Part shown: positions 22,834 to 35,065 of the stretch, piece after piece | How positions within the stretch are numbered: position 1 is the first letter of the stretch | How the letters are laid out: the number at the start of each line of letters is the position of its first letter | Origin: Palaemon carinicauda | Lineage: Eukaryota; Arthropoda; Malacostraca; Decapoda; Palaemonidae | Assembly (NCBI RefSeq): GCF_036898095.1 | Contig: NC_090768.1 | Coordinates: 51,183,318-51,247,317, forward strand | Reading direction: 5' to 3' | Length of the DNA: 64,000 nucleotides | Position numbers and translations under genes: made by a program | Notes under the pieces: generated by a model | The model's database searches: none | The model's input: the letters and a program-made list of their open reading frames with translations, nothing else | Told to the model about the DNA's origin: nothing

Positions 22834-23149
22834 TAACGGTAAATATGAAAATAATTTTCAATGAATGTTACGCATCCTAATTTAAGAAATGAACTCCAAT
22901 CATTCTTTAGTGACAAGTATATTAATATAACGCCTTTGAACCACCCACCATCATTTTCACCTCCAACGCTATCGTGACGACCTGTGACGTCACAGCGTGA
23001 GTGATGAATGCGAGTATTTTGGCGGTGTTTGTGTTTTATGAGAAAAAAATATGTTAATGTTTTAGTTGATAGGTTCCTGAAATAAATGTGTGTGCTTGTA
23101 ATATGGTCCACTGTCTGGTTTAAGTTGAATAGCGTCTGGCATATTGCTG

Positions 23150-23159
<10 letters not shown>

Positions 23160-23192
<33 letters not shown>

Positions 23193-23271
23193 CGTAGTTA
23201 AGTCAGTTGTCTTTGGTTGATAAGTCTGTTATATGACGTATTATAAACATATATATATATATATATATATA

Positions 23272-23304
<33 letters not shown>

Positions 23305-23330
23305 TATGTATGTATGTATGTATGTATACT
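23160..23330. repeat. (AT)n, (GT)n, (GTAT)n block
   Basis: AT at 23161-23190 and 23249-23271, GT at 23272-23300, GTAT to 23325. Confidence 0.9.
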
Positions 23331-23401
23331 TATAATTAGCATCGCCAAAATAAGTACATTATTGTTAGTTTTATATTCCAACCTTGGCACAAAATGACAT
23401 T

Positions 23402-23402
<1 letters not shown>

Positions 23403-23448
<46 letters not shown>

Positions 23449-23450
23449 TT
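23403..23450. repeat. (GA)n microsatellite
   Basis: GA run of about 45 nt. Confidence 0.95.
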
Positions 23451-25150
23451 CATTTCTCCGATTTCGCAATGATGTGTATTTTGGGGAACATTTGAATACA
23501 ACGAACTATGTACGTTTAATGTATGAGGGCCAAATATATACAATGGATATTTCAAAACATTCACGTGTTTGTTTAAAATCTTACTCAGAAATTAACGTTT
23601 GCATGCATCATCGCCGGACGTATGACATCATTATCCAAACGTTTAAATAGTTGCAGGCTGAAAGGCAAATTCATGAATGGTTTTATTATAAGCACCGTAG
23701 TAAGTCATCCTCCTCCTCTCACCTGCGTAGAAAACCAAGGTCACTTTACTACAAAACTGGTTGATTCACAGGTAAACCTCCAATAGCCTCCCTCCTTTTG
23801 CTCGCTTTGTGGGGCTACTACATCCGCTCTGACGTCATAGCGCTAAACGTTGTAATTATGCAAAAAGGCCTGTAATGGCGACTGTGTTTGCATGAACGAA
23901 TGAAATAGCCAGTCATGACCCCGCTACCCTACTTACCCAATTACAAACCTTTCTCCCCCACTGCCTTCATTCCGCATTCCCTCCTCCCCAGGCGACCAGA
24001 GTCCGGAGGGGGGAATAGTAAGGAGATTCATACTCTCGTTTCGAGCATTGCTTCCTTCCGTATACTAGGTTTTCTTAGACAGTCTAGTGGGCAGTCTTGT
24101 AAAGATATGTGGGCTCTTAATTAAAACCTATAATTTAATTTGGTTTATGCCAAATATACAATTCTTTATTAAAACTGTAAATGGACATTTGAATTACTAT
24201 AGGTTGTATGTGACGCAAGTTCGAACAGTTTCGAAGCTTTGACTTTGAGCATCGACCAATATCGTGTCTGCCAGGAGCACGACGTTATCCTCTTCTCTTG
24301 AATCTTACTTTATAAATAAGTGTATTAATTTGCTAGTTTGCGAATGGTGTTTATATTCATTTGATGTATTCTTTGTTATCACAGGATTGAATGTCCCCAG
24401 AGAAACATTATCAATGGAAACAAAACTCGTAAATATGTTTTCTAGCGGTAGTGGCATCTAGCCCACCGCCAGCTGCCAGCTTCACGTTTCAGAGAACGTA
24501 GTTTTGTTTGGAGGATCAGAGGGAAGAGAACCTATGATGGATTGTACTTGAAAAGGAATAGCAGTTTGTGCCTGGTTTGGCATCACTGGCCAAAACCAAT
24601 GAATTGTGTAACGTGTCAAGAGATGCTGATTGTTGTGTGATAGGTAACGTATGCGAAATTCGTTTCCGAGTATAGATATTCTTAAGCCTATGTGAACTAT
24701 GTAAAATTTCTAAAAGGACTCGGCGGGGGGAGAAAACCATAATTACTGTTGTTTATACCGCGATTAGTCTTAAATGATGACTTTTTAGGGATTACGTATG
24801 TTAGTGTGCGGTTATTTTAAAGCAAGGGTAATTAAATCAATTATGCATTGCATGACCTGAACCACTACGGGGCCCTACGGTAAATCTGAAACCTTTGATT
24901 TCTCCAATCTCTCCTGGCGAGGAACGTTTCTCTGCGTGATTCACCTGACGAAGACAAGAGCTTAATTCGGGCGTCGAGGTCATTTTTAATATGGAAAGTC
25001 CATGAATGGGATCTGTTTGTCTAATGGATATTTCAGATTATTTATAGATAAAGTTTTATGTAAAACATTATAATATACACACGTTCCTTGCATATGAATG
25101 AGTTGATTTAAAAGGGCCAAGAGTATTTCCAGTTTTATTCACAATTATTG
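23451..25150. other. No gene seen
   Basis: Longest relatively repeat-free stretch of the left half. No frame above about 75 codons, no recognised motif. It contains a TGACGTCA site at 23830. Confidence 0.5.
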
Positions 25151-25154
25151 GAAT

Positions 25155-25450
25155 CGCTAGGTATTTATTTACAATAATCTTGATTTAAATAACGTGGTTA
25201 TATATTTACAATAAACTTTGAATAACGTGTTTGTTTACAATAAATTTTAAATAACGTGGTTTATTTACTATAACTATTTAAGTTACGTGGTTATTTATTT
25301 ATGATATACTGGATTTACATAAGTGGTTGTTTATTTGCAATAAACTCATTTAAATAATCATGGCTGTTTATTTACTATAACGATTTAAATTACGTGATTG
25401 TTTATTTACAATAACAATTTAGATAACGTGGTGGTTTCTTTGCAATAAAT
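25155..25450. repeat. Degenerate tandem repeat of about 38-42 nt
   Basis: Seven or so units with TTTAAATAACGTGGTT and TTTATTTACAATAA variants. AT-rich and strongly diverged. Confidence 0.7.
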
Positions 25451-25635
25451 CGCTTTGTGTAAGACTCGGCCAAATAACATATGCATATACTGTATACATC
25501 GGAATTCAAGACACGTCTTCGCTTAGAATCGATTTGAACTTTCTAATATACGAAGGGCTGGTTAAATTATAATACTTGTAATATTAATTTTAAGAAATTG
25601 TTTTCTTGCGAAATTTCTTCCGATGTGCGTACTTT

Positions 25636-26021
25636 AAACATGCAGCTCTCTTTGTCAACAATTAATATTAGAAAGGTTAAACATGCAGCACTCATTGTCA
25701 ACAATTAATATTAGAAAGGTTAAACATGCAGCGCTCTTTGTCAACGATTAATATTAGAAAGGTTAAACATGCAGCACTCATTGTCAACAATTAATATTAG
25801 AAAGGTTAAACATGCAGCGCTCTTTGTCAACAATTAATATTAGAAAGGTTAAACATGCAGCACTCATTGTCAACAATTAATATTAGAAAGGTTAAACATG
25901 CAGCGCTCTTTGTCAACAATTAATATTAGAAAGGTTAAACATGCAGCGCTCTTTGTCAACAATTAATATTAGAAAGGTTAAACATGCAGCGCTCTTTGTC
26001 AACAATTAATATTAGAAAGGT
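25636..26021. repeat. 43-bp minisatellite, nine units
   Basis: Nine head-to-tail units (386 nt) starting AAACATGCAGC and ending TTAGAAAGGTT. Units differ at one place: GCACTCATTG (type A) or GCGCTCTTTG (type B), in the order B-like, A, B, A, B, A, B, B, B. The rest of the unit is almost invariant, so the array expanded recently. Confidence 0.95.
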
Positions 26022-26549
26022 CAGTTGAATTGTGAATTACACAACTGGTGTTGAGTGAAACTACTTTTTGTTGTGGTTTAGTTTTTTTATGTAGCGATTA
26101 CTACGACCACTTGGTACAGTGGCATTTGTATAATTTAAACTGTCAGGTAGTTTATTTACGAGCGAGTTGCGTGGTTGGTGTTGATTAATGTTATGATTCG
26201 GTCATTGATTGATTTGAAGTTCAAAATATTGAGATACAGTGACGTGATGTCATTTAAAAACAACGCAAAGACAGCTCTTTATCTGGATAGGTCAAGATTT
26301 TCTTATATGCAAAGCAGTTCTTTTTGCTAAATAGGTAGTTAAAGGCTATCATACAGAATTGATATTTGAAAAGTGGTAATGTAGTCTCCCGAAAACCTTG
26401 AATGATAGATCGAATTGATGATTAATGAAAATGAATAGTGTTAAATATCTTTTTTATCTTGCATTATTTAGGTAATACATGCAAATATTAAGGGTTATTA
26501 ATCTTTCAAAAAGGTTGTTTTATATATTTGGGAAATTTAATTATTTGTT

Positions 26550-26717
26550 CTGTCAAATATTTAACATATCATTACCTTAAGTTATTATGACTCAGATGAG
26601 TTTATTCTGTCAAATATTTAACATCTCATTACCTCAAGTTATTATGACTCAGATGAGTTTATTCTGTCAAATATTTAACATCTCATTACCATGAATTATT
26701 ATGTCTCAGATAAGTTA
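26550..26717. repeat. 57-bp tandem repeat, three units
   Basis: Units start CTGTCAAATATTTAACAT and end CTCAGATGAGTTTATT. The third is slightly diverged (CATGAATTATTATGTC). Confidence 0.9.
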
Positions 26718-26974
26718 ATGGCTAAATAGTGCTGGTGGTTCTACCACTTTTGCCAATTATTGAAGCAGTGTTGGATTAGATAAGAATGAATGAAAGGTTT
26801 TGCCTACTAATTGGAAAATTTGTTTAGAAGTAAACACATAATTCAAATATAATTAGGATGAAAGATTTGTAGTAAAGGGGCAATATTGTATTAGGATAAT
26901 CATTGCCAAAACATCTTTTTAATGATTGTATATTTGGAAAAACATTTCTTGATGAGATCATAATTATACAGGTA

Positions 26975-27288
<314 letters not shown>

Positions 27289-27440
27289 TCATGTTTAATT
27301 ACATTGATGTTATCTTTTAATTTTCCAGAACAATACTATGCTGTATACAATATATAATCATGGTTGAGTGTTAGTGTTTGTAGTGTTTTATATATGCAGC
27401 AAATCAAATTTGGTTTGAAGTGTTCTTAAATTGATGTCTT

Positions 27441-27441
27441 C

Positions 27442-27477
<36 letters not shown>

Positions 27478-27560
27478 TAGCTAAGCTACAATACTAGTTG
27501 GAAAACCAGGATACTATAAGCCCAAGGGCTCCAACTGAGAAAAGTAGCCCAGTAAAGTTA
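27441..27560 (-). mobile_element. 3' end of (TAA)n-tailed element (short)
   Basis: (ATT)n, ACTAGCTAAGCTACAATAC, AAGCCCAAGGGCTCCAACTG, AAAGTAGCCCAGT. Confidence 0.6.
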
Positions 27561-27924
27561 CACAAATTAGCAATAGCTATTTTTTTCATTTTCCAAAGGT
27601 TAGTGATGCCTTTAGGTTAAGTCATAATCCTCAAGTTCCCAATAATCCCTTATTTATGCTTATGGGTGACATCATCTGAAGTAAGTTGGAGTGATTCGCA
27701 GTAGATTTTTTTACAAGTGTCTTCTCGGAAGCTAGTACATGTGCAGAACATGTGGGAAGTTTTCAACCTACTACTTATGTTTTCCAATTACACATTTTGT
27801 TGTTCACTAAACAGAATTTGGCAGGAGAGAGGCTATGAAAGACCTTCTAAGAGCAGGTTATTATAACTTCATGTCTCATGTTATTAATGTGACTTTTATT
27901 ATTGGGACTTCAAAAGTCCAAACT

Positions 27925-28190
27925 TGCAGCAATTTTTTTTTTTTTTATATTGAACAAGCTGACATAAGTCTTTTTTTATAGTTTATTTATGAAATATCTG
28001 TTTTGATGTTAATGGTTTTGAAATATTTTATTTTAATTGTTCGTTATTTCTCAGATCGTTTATTTATTTCCTTATTTCCTTTCCTCGCTGGGCTATTTTT
28101 TCCTTTTGGAGCCCTTGGGTTTATAGCATCTTGCTTTTCCAATTAGGGTTGTAGTTTAGCTAGTAATAATAACAATAATGATGATAATAT
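27925..28190 (+). mobile_element. 3' end of (TAA)n-tailed element, family A
   Basis: Begins ATATTGAACAAGCTGACATA AG (end of the ORF2 frame), then the 3' UTR with GGAGCCCTTGGGTTTATAGC and an AATAATAAC tail. Confidence 0.6.
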
Positions 28191-29845
28191 GCTTTTACTT
28201 AAGTCTGCCAATTCTTCTTGTCTCCTCTCTCTCTTTATAAAGTTTTAAATTTTCTTAGTAAGCATATGGGGCACACTAACTCCTGTTGTTTTTAAGAAGT
28301 TGCTCGTTATTCTAGATGGTCTTGGAACTCTTCCATCTAACGGAGGGAGTTTTTAACCTCTTCAGTTCTTTTGTTTTTAACACCTTTTGCCTTCATTTTT
28401 CAGGGTTTTTACTTTTTACCTTTTTTGAAATCTCTATCTGTTAATATTAAGTTATCATGCAGTAATCAGATTTGTGTTAAGCATAGCTCAATTGATATAA
28501 CAGTACAATTCTTATGTATAAAATGTAAATATTTTTCATTACAGTAAAATTATTTCCTTGACTAATTTGGTTATTCAATTCTACCATAGATTTTTTTCTG
28601 TTAGTTACAGAATAAAGTAAATCTTTATGATTATTGTTAGAATTTCCACCACTAACATACCTTTCCCCACTTTTGTACCTACATTCATAGTTAGGTCTTA
28701 ATGAGCATGTTTCAATTTGACATTTTCTAGAGATCCTTAGCATCTCCTGCCTCTTTGAGCCTGTCAGGGTCCAGGGGCCATTTCTTTTTGAGAGCTCCAT
28801 TTGTAATTACTGCAATTGTTATCTTTTCATAAGTTCCACATGCCCTTGCTAACTAACTCGACCATGTAAATATTTTCCGGGTGGTGTCAGGACTGTTGAC
28901 TGATCATTTATCGGGATGGGAATTTTTGAATAGGACATTGTCTTATGTCTTGAGAGATAGTGTGTGCATAAAGATTGTCAGATTATTCAGTGCATAGGGT
29001 AAGGGGTCCTACATTAATCTGTCTGACCAGTCTTAGAAAGGCCCTGTTTTCTCTGGTGTGATTATTGTAATTGGTGCCCTTGCCTGTTTGTTATTCATGG
29101 GGGGACATTCATCATGAGACGACCCATTGCTCCAATTCCGAGCACAACAGGTTCTTATCATACTACAGTATAGCAGTGTGTTGTTAATCATCTTGTATAA
29201 TGCATTGCATCATTTGTTGTCATTTGGTACAAATGACAAGAATTGCAAATGCAAGTACAGTACTGTATAAAAGTATGATTACAAGATAAAGAGATGAATC
29301 TTGGTGATCATACCAAATGTGGGTTGCTCATAATACTGTATTCAAGTAATTAGGGCATTTAAAAGGATTGCACTGAACAAATCTTTTCATGTTGCAACCA
29401 TTTGGTTCATATAATTTTGCTTATTTTAAATAAAATCTGTTGCTTGGCTGGTACAATCATGATAATAGATGCAAGAGCTTAAGGCTCTTTTCTTACTACA
29501 ATACTGATTTGGAAGCAAATGGAAAACTAATCAGTAAAAAAACAAAATAAGAATGTAAAATTTCAATTACAGTAGTGTACTGTACTATAATTTCAACACG
29601 GAGTCATTTGTTTTTGTAATATGCCAGAAAATTCTCAATCAATCAATCAATTTTTTTTTTGTAGCAATATAAAAAATGTTACTAGGAAAATAATTTTCCC
29701 TTATGATAGAGTAGCCTACTTGAATGAAAATTTTAAGAAATTTATATATTTTGAATGGATGTAACTAATAGAATTGCATGAAGAATATGATATAGACATG
29801 CAATAACAAAACATGCAAATAAAAATCATAACAAAATGTATCGTC
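28191..29845. other. No recognised gene; one 107-codon minus-strand frame
   Basis: The minus-strand frame 28800-28477 is open for 107 codons with mixed composition (WTLTGSKRQEML, LRPNYECRYKSGE) but no family was recognised and no splice context was found. It may be decayed repeat sequence. The rest shows nothing. Confidence 0.35.
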
Positions 29846-30120
29846 TCTTGTTGCATGAGGGTACACTCATGCTCACTATTCTATCTTATTTCTCTTCCTT
29901 TTGTTGTTTTTTTAAGTTTTTATAGTTTGTATATGAAATATTTATTTTAATATTGTTACTCTTAGGATATTTTGTTTTAATTGTTCATTACTTGTAGTTT
30001 ATCTATTTTCTTATTTCCTTTCCTTGCTGGGCTATTTTCCCAGTTGGAGCCCTTGGGCTTATAGCATCCTGCTTTTCCAACTAGGTTTGTGGCTTAGAAA
30101 GTAATAATAATAATAAAATG
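29846..30120 (+). mobile_element. 3' end of (TAA)n-tailed element, family B
   Basis: TTGCATGAGGGTACACTCAT, T-rich UTR, GGAGCCCTTGGGCTTATAGC, CATCCTGCTTTTCCAACTAG, (AAT)4. Confidence 0.65.
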
Positions 30121-30417
30121 AATCTACTTTGCTTACTGGGTAGAATTATACTAGAAAAAATCATTGCATTTTACTACTAGTTTGAGAAGTCTTTTTGAAA
30201 TGAGGCTGAAATTAAACGCAACAGTATTCAGTATTGAAAAGGTGGGACCATGTGTGTCACAGCTCTCCATAAACTTTTTGGCCTGTACCTCCTATAATAT
30301 TCCTAAAATAGACGTAAAACTTCAATCTGTCGCATATCTAAATTCTTCAGTATTGTGTGTGTAAATTTGTAAATATAGGAAGGCCCCGGAGCAGCAGATT
30401 TCTATCCCAACATTTCC

Positions 30418-30670
30418 CGGGCATCGCCATCAACAACCTCAAAGGGTTCTGGATGGATTTTACCTTCAGGAGATCTGGATTAACAACCTTCAAGGAGTCT
30501 CTTACATTAAGGATTTAGTATCATTAATTTACAAAGAATCTGAATTATTAATCTCCAAGGTTGTAGGGTCATCAGCATCCAAGGGTTCAGAATCTTTAAT
30601 CTCTAAGGGCTTTGGTGCCTTCAATTTTCAAGGACTCAGAATCATGAACCTCAATCAAAGGTCATTGAAT
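30418..30670. repeat. 24-bp degenerate tandem repeat, about ten units
   Basis: Consecutive units begin AAGG and run 24-25 nt: AAGGATTTAGTATCATTAAT, AAAGAATCTGAATTATTAAT, AAGGTTGTAGGGTCATCAGC, AAGGGTTCAGAATCTTTAAT, AAGGACTCAGAATCATGAAC. The period is a multiple of three, yet all frames have stops, so no present coding role. Confidence 0.75.
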
Positions 30671-30845
30671 TCCCAGAGGTGATGCTGAACTTTTTGTGCT
30701 ATGAAGGAGAAAGTTTTGGTTTTTTTTGTAGACTAGTAAGTAGGTTGTAGCTATTTCATGAGCTCCCCAAGACTGGTCACCAATGGTGGTCTGCTCAATA
30801 AGTGTTGGTCTCTTAGCCTTGCAATCCTTCTTCTTTGCATGGTTT

Positions 30846-31310
30846 CAGATCTCCCTGGACAATTCTATCCTGTTCGTAATACTAGGCAGGCAGTTAATTC
30901 TAATAGCCAGGCCTTCTCCATCATGAGGCTCAATACTACACAGTATTCTAGAAGTTTTATTCCAGCTGTTACCAAGTTGTGGAATGATCTTCCTAATTGG
31001 GTAGTTGAATCAGTAGAACTTCAAAAGTTCAAAGTTGGAGCAAATATTTTCATGTTGACCAGGCTGACATGAGTCTTTTATAGTCTATATGACATATCTG
31101 TTTTTGACATTAATAGTTTATATGGTACATATCTGTTTTGACGCTGTTACTGTTTTTAGAATGATATATTGTTAATTTATTCTCATCATTTATTTATTTC
31201 CTTATTTCCTTTAATCGCTGGGCTATTTTTCCCTGTTGGAGCCCTTGGGCTTATAGCATCTTGCTTTTCCAACACGAGGTTGTAGCTTGGCTAGTAATAA
31301 TAATGATATA
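30846..31310 (+). pseudogene. Non-LTR retrotransposon 3' end with RT C-terminus, family A
   Basis: Close sister of 14010-14520. Similarity begins at TTCAGATCTCCCTGGACAA in both, which may mark the truncation point of this copy. It encodes PGQFYPVRNTRQAVNS, SRSFIPAVTKLWNDLP and LQKFKVGANIFMLTRLT, then stop, 3' UTR with GTTGGAGCCCTTGGGCTTAT, and an AATAATAATGAT tail. The few differences between the copies (for example DRVVES versus NWVVES) suggest a relatively young family. Confidence 0.75.
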
Positions 31311-31573
31311 TCTTAGTTTCTGAACTCTTGAATTGAAAACACCTCTTTCACAAACCTTACATCTCGTGTCTGTGCTGCAGCATTCCAAGTCCTTTTCGTT
31401 GTTTATCCTACTTATCTTCATAACTATTCCTTTGTCTCTAGTATCTGTTACACTCAAGATGATTTGTCACTTGTCATCAAGACCACGGGTGTTTTATCAT
31501 CTTGTTGCTCTAGGTCTACAGTTGGCATCAATGACCATTGCTGTTATGATGCAAGATAATACCTAATAATCAA

Positions 31574-32756
31574 TCAATCTAGGTCACAGAAGTGTGGTTT
31601 GCGAGTTTGCTGAAGACATTTGCAGCTGTGGAACCTCAAGCAATGTGCATGATGCTCCTTAATCTCAAATGTTTCCTGGTTATCCTCATACTCCTGGAAT
31701 ACAGTGCTAGTCCACAAGTTTTCCCAGGAAACAATAATGTTAACTTCTTGACATGATTATAGCCCCCAAAATATATTTAAATGGCATCATTGATGAAGAA
31801 ATTGCATTGAGAGTCTGGCAAAGAGAGTGATTGATTCATTAGGTTTGGTGCTAAATGGTTTAAATTTCTGTCTGATCCTTTGGTCCAAGGGAGTGAATCA
31901 GATAGAAATTGTTTTACCCTTTACTTTAATCTGACTAGAGGATGGACAATGTAGTTGTCCGGTTATAGGACAAGCTCCGTCTTTAAAAGACCCCCACCTC
32001 TTTGAGTTAACCTTCACTTATGGCACATATTATTGGTGAAACTAGTGAGAAAGGACTGTGACAGTCATTCAAGTTATTCCCTTGTATATCATTCCAGGCC
32101 CACAAATGTTGTGCCATTATCTGTTGCTCCTTTGGTGTTGAATTTTCCAATGGAATAAAATTTAAAGTTACTGAGGCATTTTGATCGCACTAACGCTATC
32201 ACATGTTCTTTGTTCCACTTCAAACCATTTAGCAGCCTTGTTCTTGCATCCATTATTGTTCTTTTATAAATGCTTCCTTAAAATAAGGTCCATTTCATTA
32301 TCATTGTAAGTTTGAGATTCGGTCCATCCTCAAATAGAGTCGCAGGAAGGTTTTGCTGTAGCATTCAACAGTGCTCTCTAATTGGTATATTCTTTTCCAA
32401 TCTTCAGTTACCCTTCTGAGAAGGCTCACAACTCTGTGATATATATTTTGTCTGAAATTTTTACAAAACTTTGACATAACATTCTTGACAGGGTTTTGAA
32501 TAAGCTAGGTAACTTTATAAGAAATGTCATCATGCCAACCTAGCAAAATTTTAAGCTGTATGCCTCCCCATTCTTCCAGTAGGGAAAGCTGCTCAGCAAA
32601 ATTAGGTTGTCCATGGGAATGAAGTTTATCTCGGTCAAATATTACTTGAGAGAAATTCCCATGTCCAGCATGAGACTTTTGGAAAATTTTATAACCACAG
32701 GCCTCAAACATTTCAATTTGAGGAGCAATCCAACGATACCTACAATATAGTCTTGT
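31574..32756 (-). pseudogene. Unidentified decayed coding region
   Basis: On the minus strand, 32756-32301 reads as one frame of about 150 codons broken by a single TAG at 32507-32505. It includes RWIAPQIEMFEACGYKIF, LSLLEEWGGIQLKILLGW and RVVSLLRRVTEDWKRIY. In another frame, 32277-32092 is open for 62 codons and ends TDNGTTFVGLE, resembling the S-D-N-G-T-x-F-V-G motif of retroviral-type integrases. A third open piece, 31756-31577, is Cys/His rich (HAHCLRFHSCKC). Amino-acid usage is unlike random AT-rich frames, so I infer an old coding element, possibly an LTR-type (BEL/Pao-like) retrotransposon. The family is not established. Confidence 0.35.
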
Positions 32757-34338
32757 CTATAATTGCAAGAAGGATCTTCAAATTCACCTCTTGAATCACT
32801 GAAAAATCAACTAAGTAAGTCACATAATGTATTTGGCATTATCAAGGTGCATTTTATCATAGATTAACACTTATAGAGGGAAGTTTACCTAACCCAAAGA
32901 CAAGCCTTCCTTATGGATCTTATTTTGAAAATCTGCCATTTGCAGTTTAGTTTACTCGTGATATATGGTAAAAACTAGGATCGGGATATGAATGTGGTGC
33001 TATGTACTCCGTTCCTACTCTTATATGTTTGTATGTACTGTATTTCTCTCTGATTCTTTAGCCGAGGGATTTAAAAGATCCACAAGCTTATGTTCGCACG
33101 GTTGCATCCATGGATGACACAAGTCATACCTTCTGGACTGGTCTCATGCCAAGCAAATATACTATAGTCATTGCTATACCTTTAGAATACATTAACGTAT
33201 TTAAGCTTTTATAAAAAATGCAAGGTTGATCCAAGCTTTACCACACCTCGTAATGGAAGGTACCTACTGTTACCAACTTCGTTTAATTCTCTAACAGATC
33301 AAGTATGGCTGAAAGTCAATGGAGAGTTTCCTACATTCATAATAAGAGATTAGTTTTTATTTGCATATGTTGCATTGAAATCTAATTGACTGATATCTCC
33401 GCTGCAATGGAGTTGAAAATTAGGTGTTACTGTAGGCGAGAGAAGGGGCTTACTCGGTATTAATCCACGCTTTGTACGTATAGTATACCTGTATGTTAAA
33501 GTTCACTATTGACATTTTTTTGAAAGGGTCTGCTAAGATCTAAGGCAAAAGGAAAGAAAGAAGTTGGTAATTATGACACAAAATTCTTTGGTCTATTTCA
33601 TTATTAGTTACACTACCACAACAACTGCTCAAGTTGACAAGATCATATGCTACTAAAAGGCCAACTCAAAAATTAGGATGTGAAGTTGATAATGACAATA
33701 TCAAAGAACTCATTTGATTGTTTTAGGCTTATAACTAACAATAAAGCTATGAAATCATTATCATAGAATGTTTTTATGTCGACTTTTGTCTTTAGGGGTT
33801 AATCATGAAATAAATTCTATTTTCTGTCCTGTACTCTTTCTTCAGGAATTCCCATTAGAGGTAGATCTTCATATACTGTGTTGCCATTTTTCATAATTGC
33901 TCGGGCCTTCCTTGTCAAAATCTCAGGCTTCTGCTGCTCAGGTGTAGTACAAGCTACCAAAGTCCCTTAATCAGAGCTTTGTACTGTAATTTGGTTAGAA
34001 TGACTTTAAAATTTTGCTCTTAACTTCGGTAAAACAAGCAGAGCATCTTAAGTTAAGTAGATCTGTAGAAAACTTTCAAATAGCAATGTGCTGTACGGTA
34101 CAGGTACAGATATCATACATGTATTTAATTAAACTCCACATAACTGCATAAATTAAAATTTAATTCTGTTTGTTCTTTTTAGATTATAGTTTTATTATGG
34201 GTTATCGATAAGCCTCTCAAATTATAAATCTCTATTGATGGCTCAAGAAGTTGTCACCCTTACAGTATTTAGAAATGAATCTCTGATGTTGAAATCTTTT
34301 ATAGGCAATTGAAGGTAACTTTTTTTATTCTTTTACAG
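32757..34338. other. Upstream region of the sulfotransferase gene, no exon shown
   Basis: Short non-repetitive frames occur on both strands (plus 33062-33220, minus 33966-33820) but none is recognised. The 5' end and promoter of the HS3ST-like gene should lie here or further upstream; no core promoter could be picked out. Confidence 0.4.
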
Positions 34339-34565
34339 GGTACTGGAGAAACATACTATGTGCATTGTAGGAGAAGACTACCAACTTGTTCCACGCGAAG
34401 ATCCCAGTTTTGAATTTTCGAGGGGGCCACTCATGGGGGGACGTTTTGGGCTCTCCTTACTCATGAGCACACCACGACGGGTGGTCCCCATAATAATTAT
34501 TTCTTCCCTTCTTGTGTGTTGTATTTTGTATTACACGTCTCCAATGAGCGCAACAGCTGTGTTTG
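34339..34565 (+). CDS. HS3ST1/5-like: HS3ST-like gene, exon with start codon and membrane anchor
   Basis: First coding exon of a heparan sulfate glucosamine 3-O-sulfotransferase. A TTCTTTTACAG acceptor ends at 34338, so a 5' UTR exon probably exists upstream. ATG at 34358; coding part 34358-34565, 69 codons plus one base (phase 1). The protein starts with a polar stretch of about 40 residues (MCIVGEDYQLVPRED), then a hydrophobic segment VVPIIIISSLLVCCILYY at about residues 42-59, the signal-anchor of a type II Golgi membrane protein. The donor TTTG|GTAAGC is canonical. The same reading continues in exon 34791-35065. The anchor fits this family but is not specific by itself; identification rests on the next exons. 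Confidence 0.8.
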
Positions 34566-34790
34566 GTAAGCTCTTAAGTTTTTCTTTCTTAGTAAAGATG
34601 CAGTTGCTCCATTGCTTTAAAACTACAGTACTGATTCTAAGTGCATTTTGTTTGTGAATTAACTAACATTGAGGAAGTTTTATAATCATAGAAAGTTTGA
34701 AAAGGATATGGTAAATAGAGTACAGTAGTTATCTTAGAGTAGATTAGCATGCTTTGGTTCTAACTTCGCTTAGACCAACAAAATTTACAG

Positions 34791-35065
34791 CACCGTCAGC
34801 AACATCTGAAAGAAATGGACTTCCTTCTGCCAAAACAGAAGCATACCCAAAGCGACTGCGTTTTCGAGGCACCCAGAGACGGTTACCACAGGCTCTAATT
34901 ATCGGAGTACGTAAATGTGGAACAAGGGCCTTATTAGAGATGCTCAACCTACACCCACGAGTACGGAAAAATGGGAATGAGATGCATTTTTTCGATGTTG
35001 AAGAGCGTTACGCGAACGGCATTGAATGGTACAGAAAGAAAATGCCATATTCTTTTGATAATCAG
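34791..35065 (+). CDS. HS3ST1/5-like: HS3ST-like gene, exon with PAPS-binding loop and catalytic Glu
   Basis: Acceptor AATTTACAG ends at 34790; two bases complete the split codon (Ala), then the frame is open to the donor CAG|GTAGG at 35065 (phase 0). After a basic stem (about 30 residues) comes PQALIIGVRKCGTRALLEML, the 5'-phosphosulfate-binding loop that contacts the sulfate donor PAPS, then NLHPRV and GNEMHFFDVEERY. The Glu in N-E-M-H-F-F-D corresponds to the catalytic base of 3-O-sulfotransferases, and WYRKKMP is also conserved. The enzyme transfers sulfate to the 3-OH of glucosamine in heparan sulfate in the Golgi. The G-V-R-K-x-G-T-R-A-L-L-E-M-L form favours the HS3ST1/HS3ST5 group over HS3ST2/3/4. 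Confidence 0.92.

Noticed and set aside
25636..26021. CRISPR-like array
   Set aside because: Units are contiguous 43-bp tandem copies without unique spacers, in eukaryotic DNA.
34754..34790. In-frame ATG at 34754 as an alternative start of the sulfotransferase
   Set aside because: Lies before the AATTTACAG acceptor whose phase fits the upstream exon exactly.
34744..34947. Minus-strand 67-codon frame over the sulfotransferase exon
   Set aside because: Antisense shadow of a clearly conserved exon.
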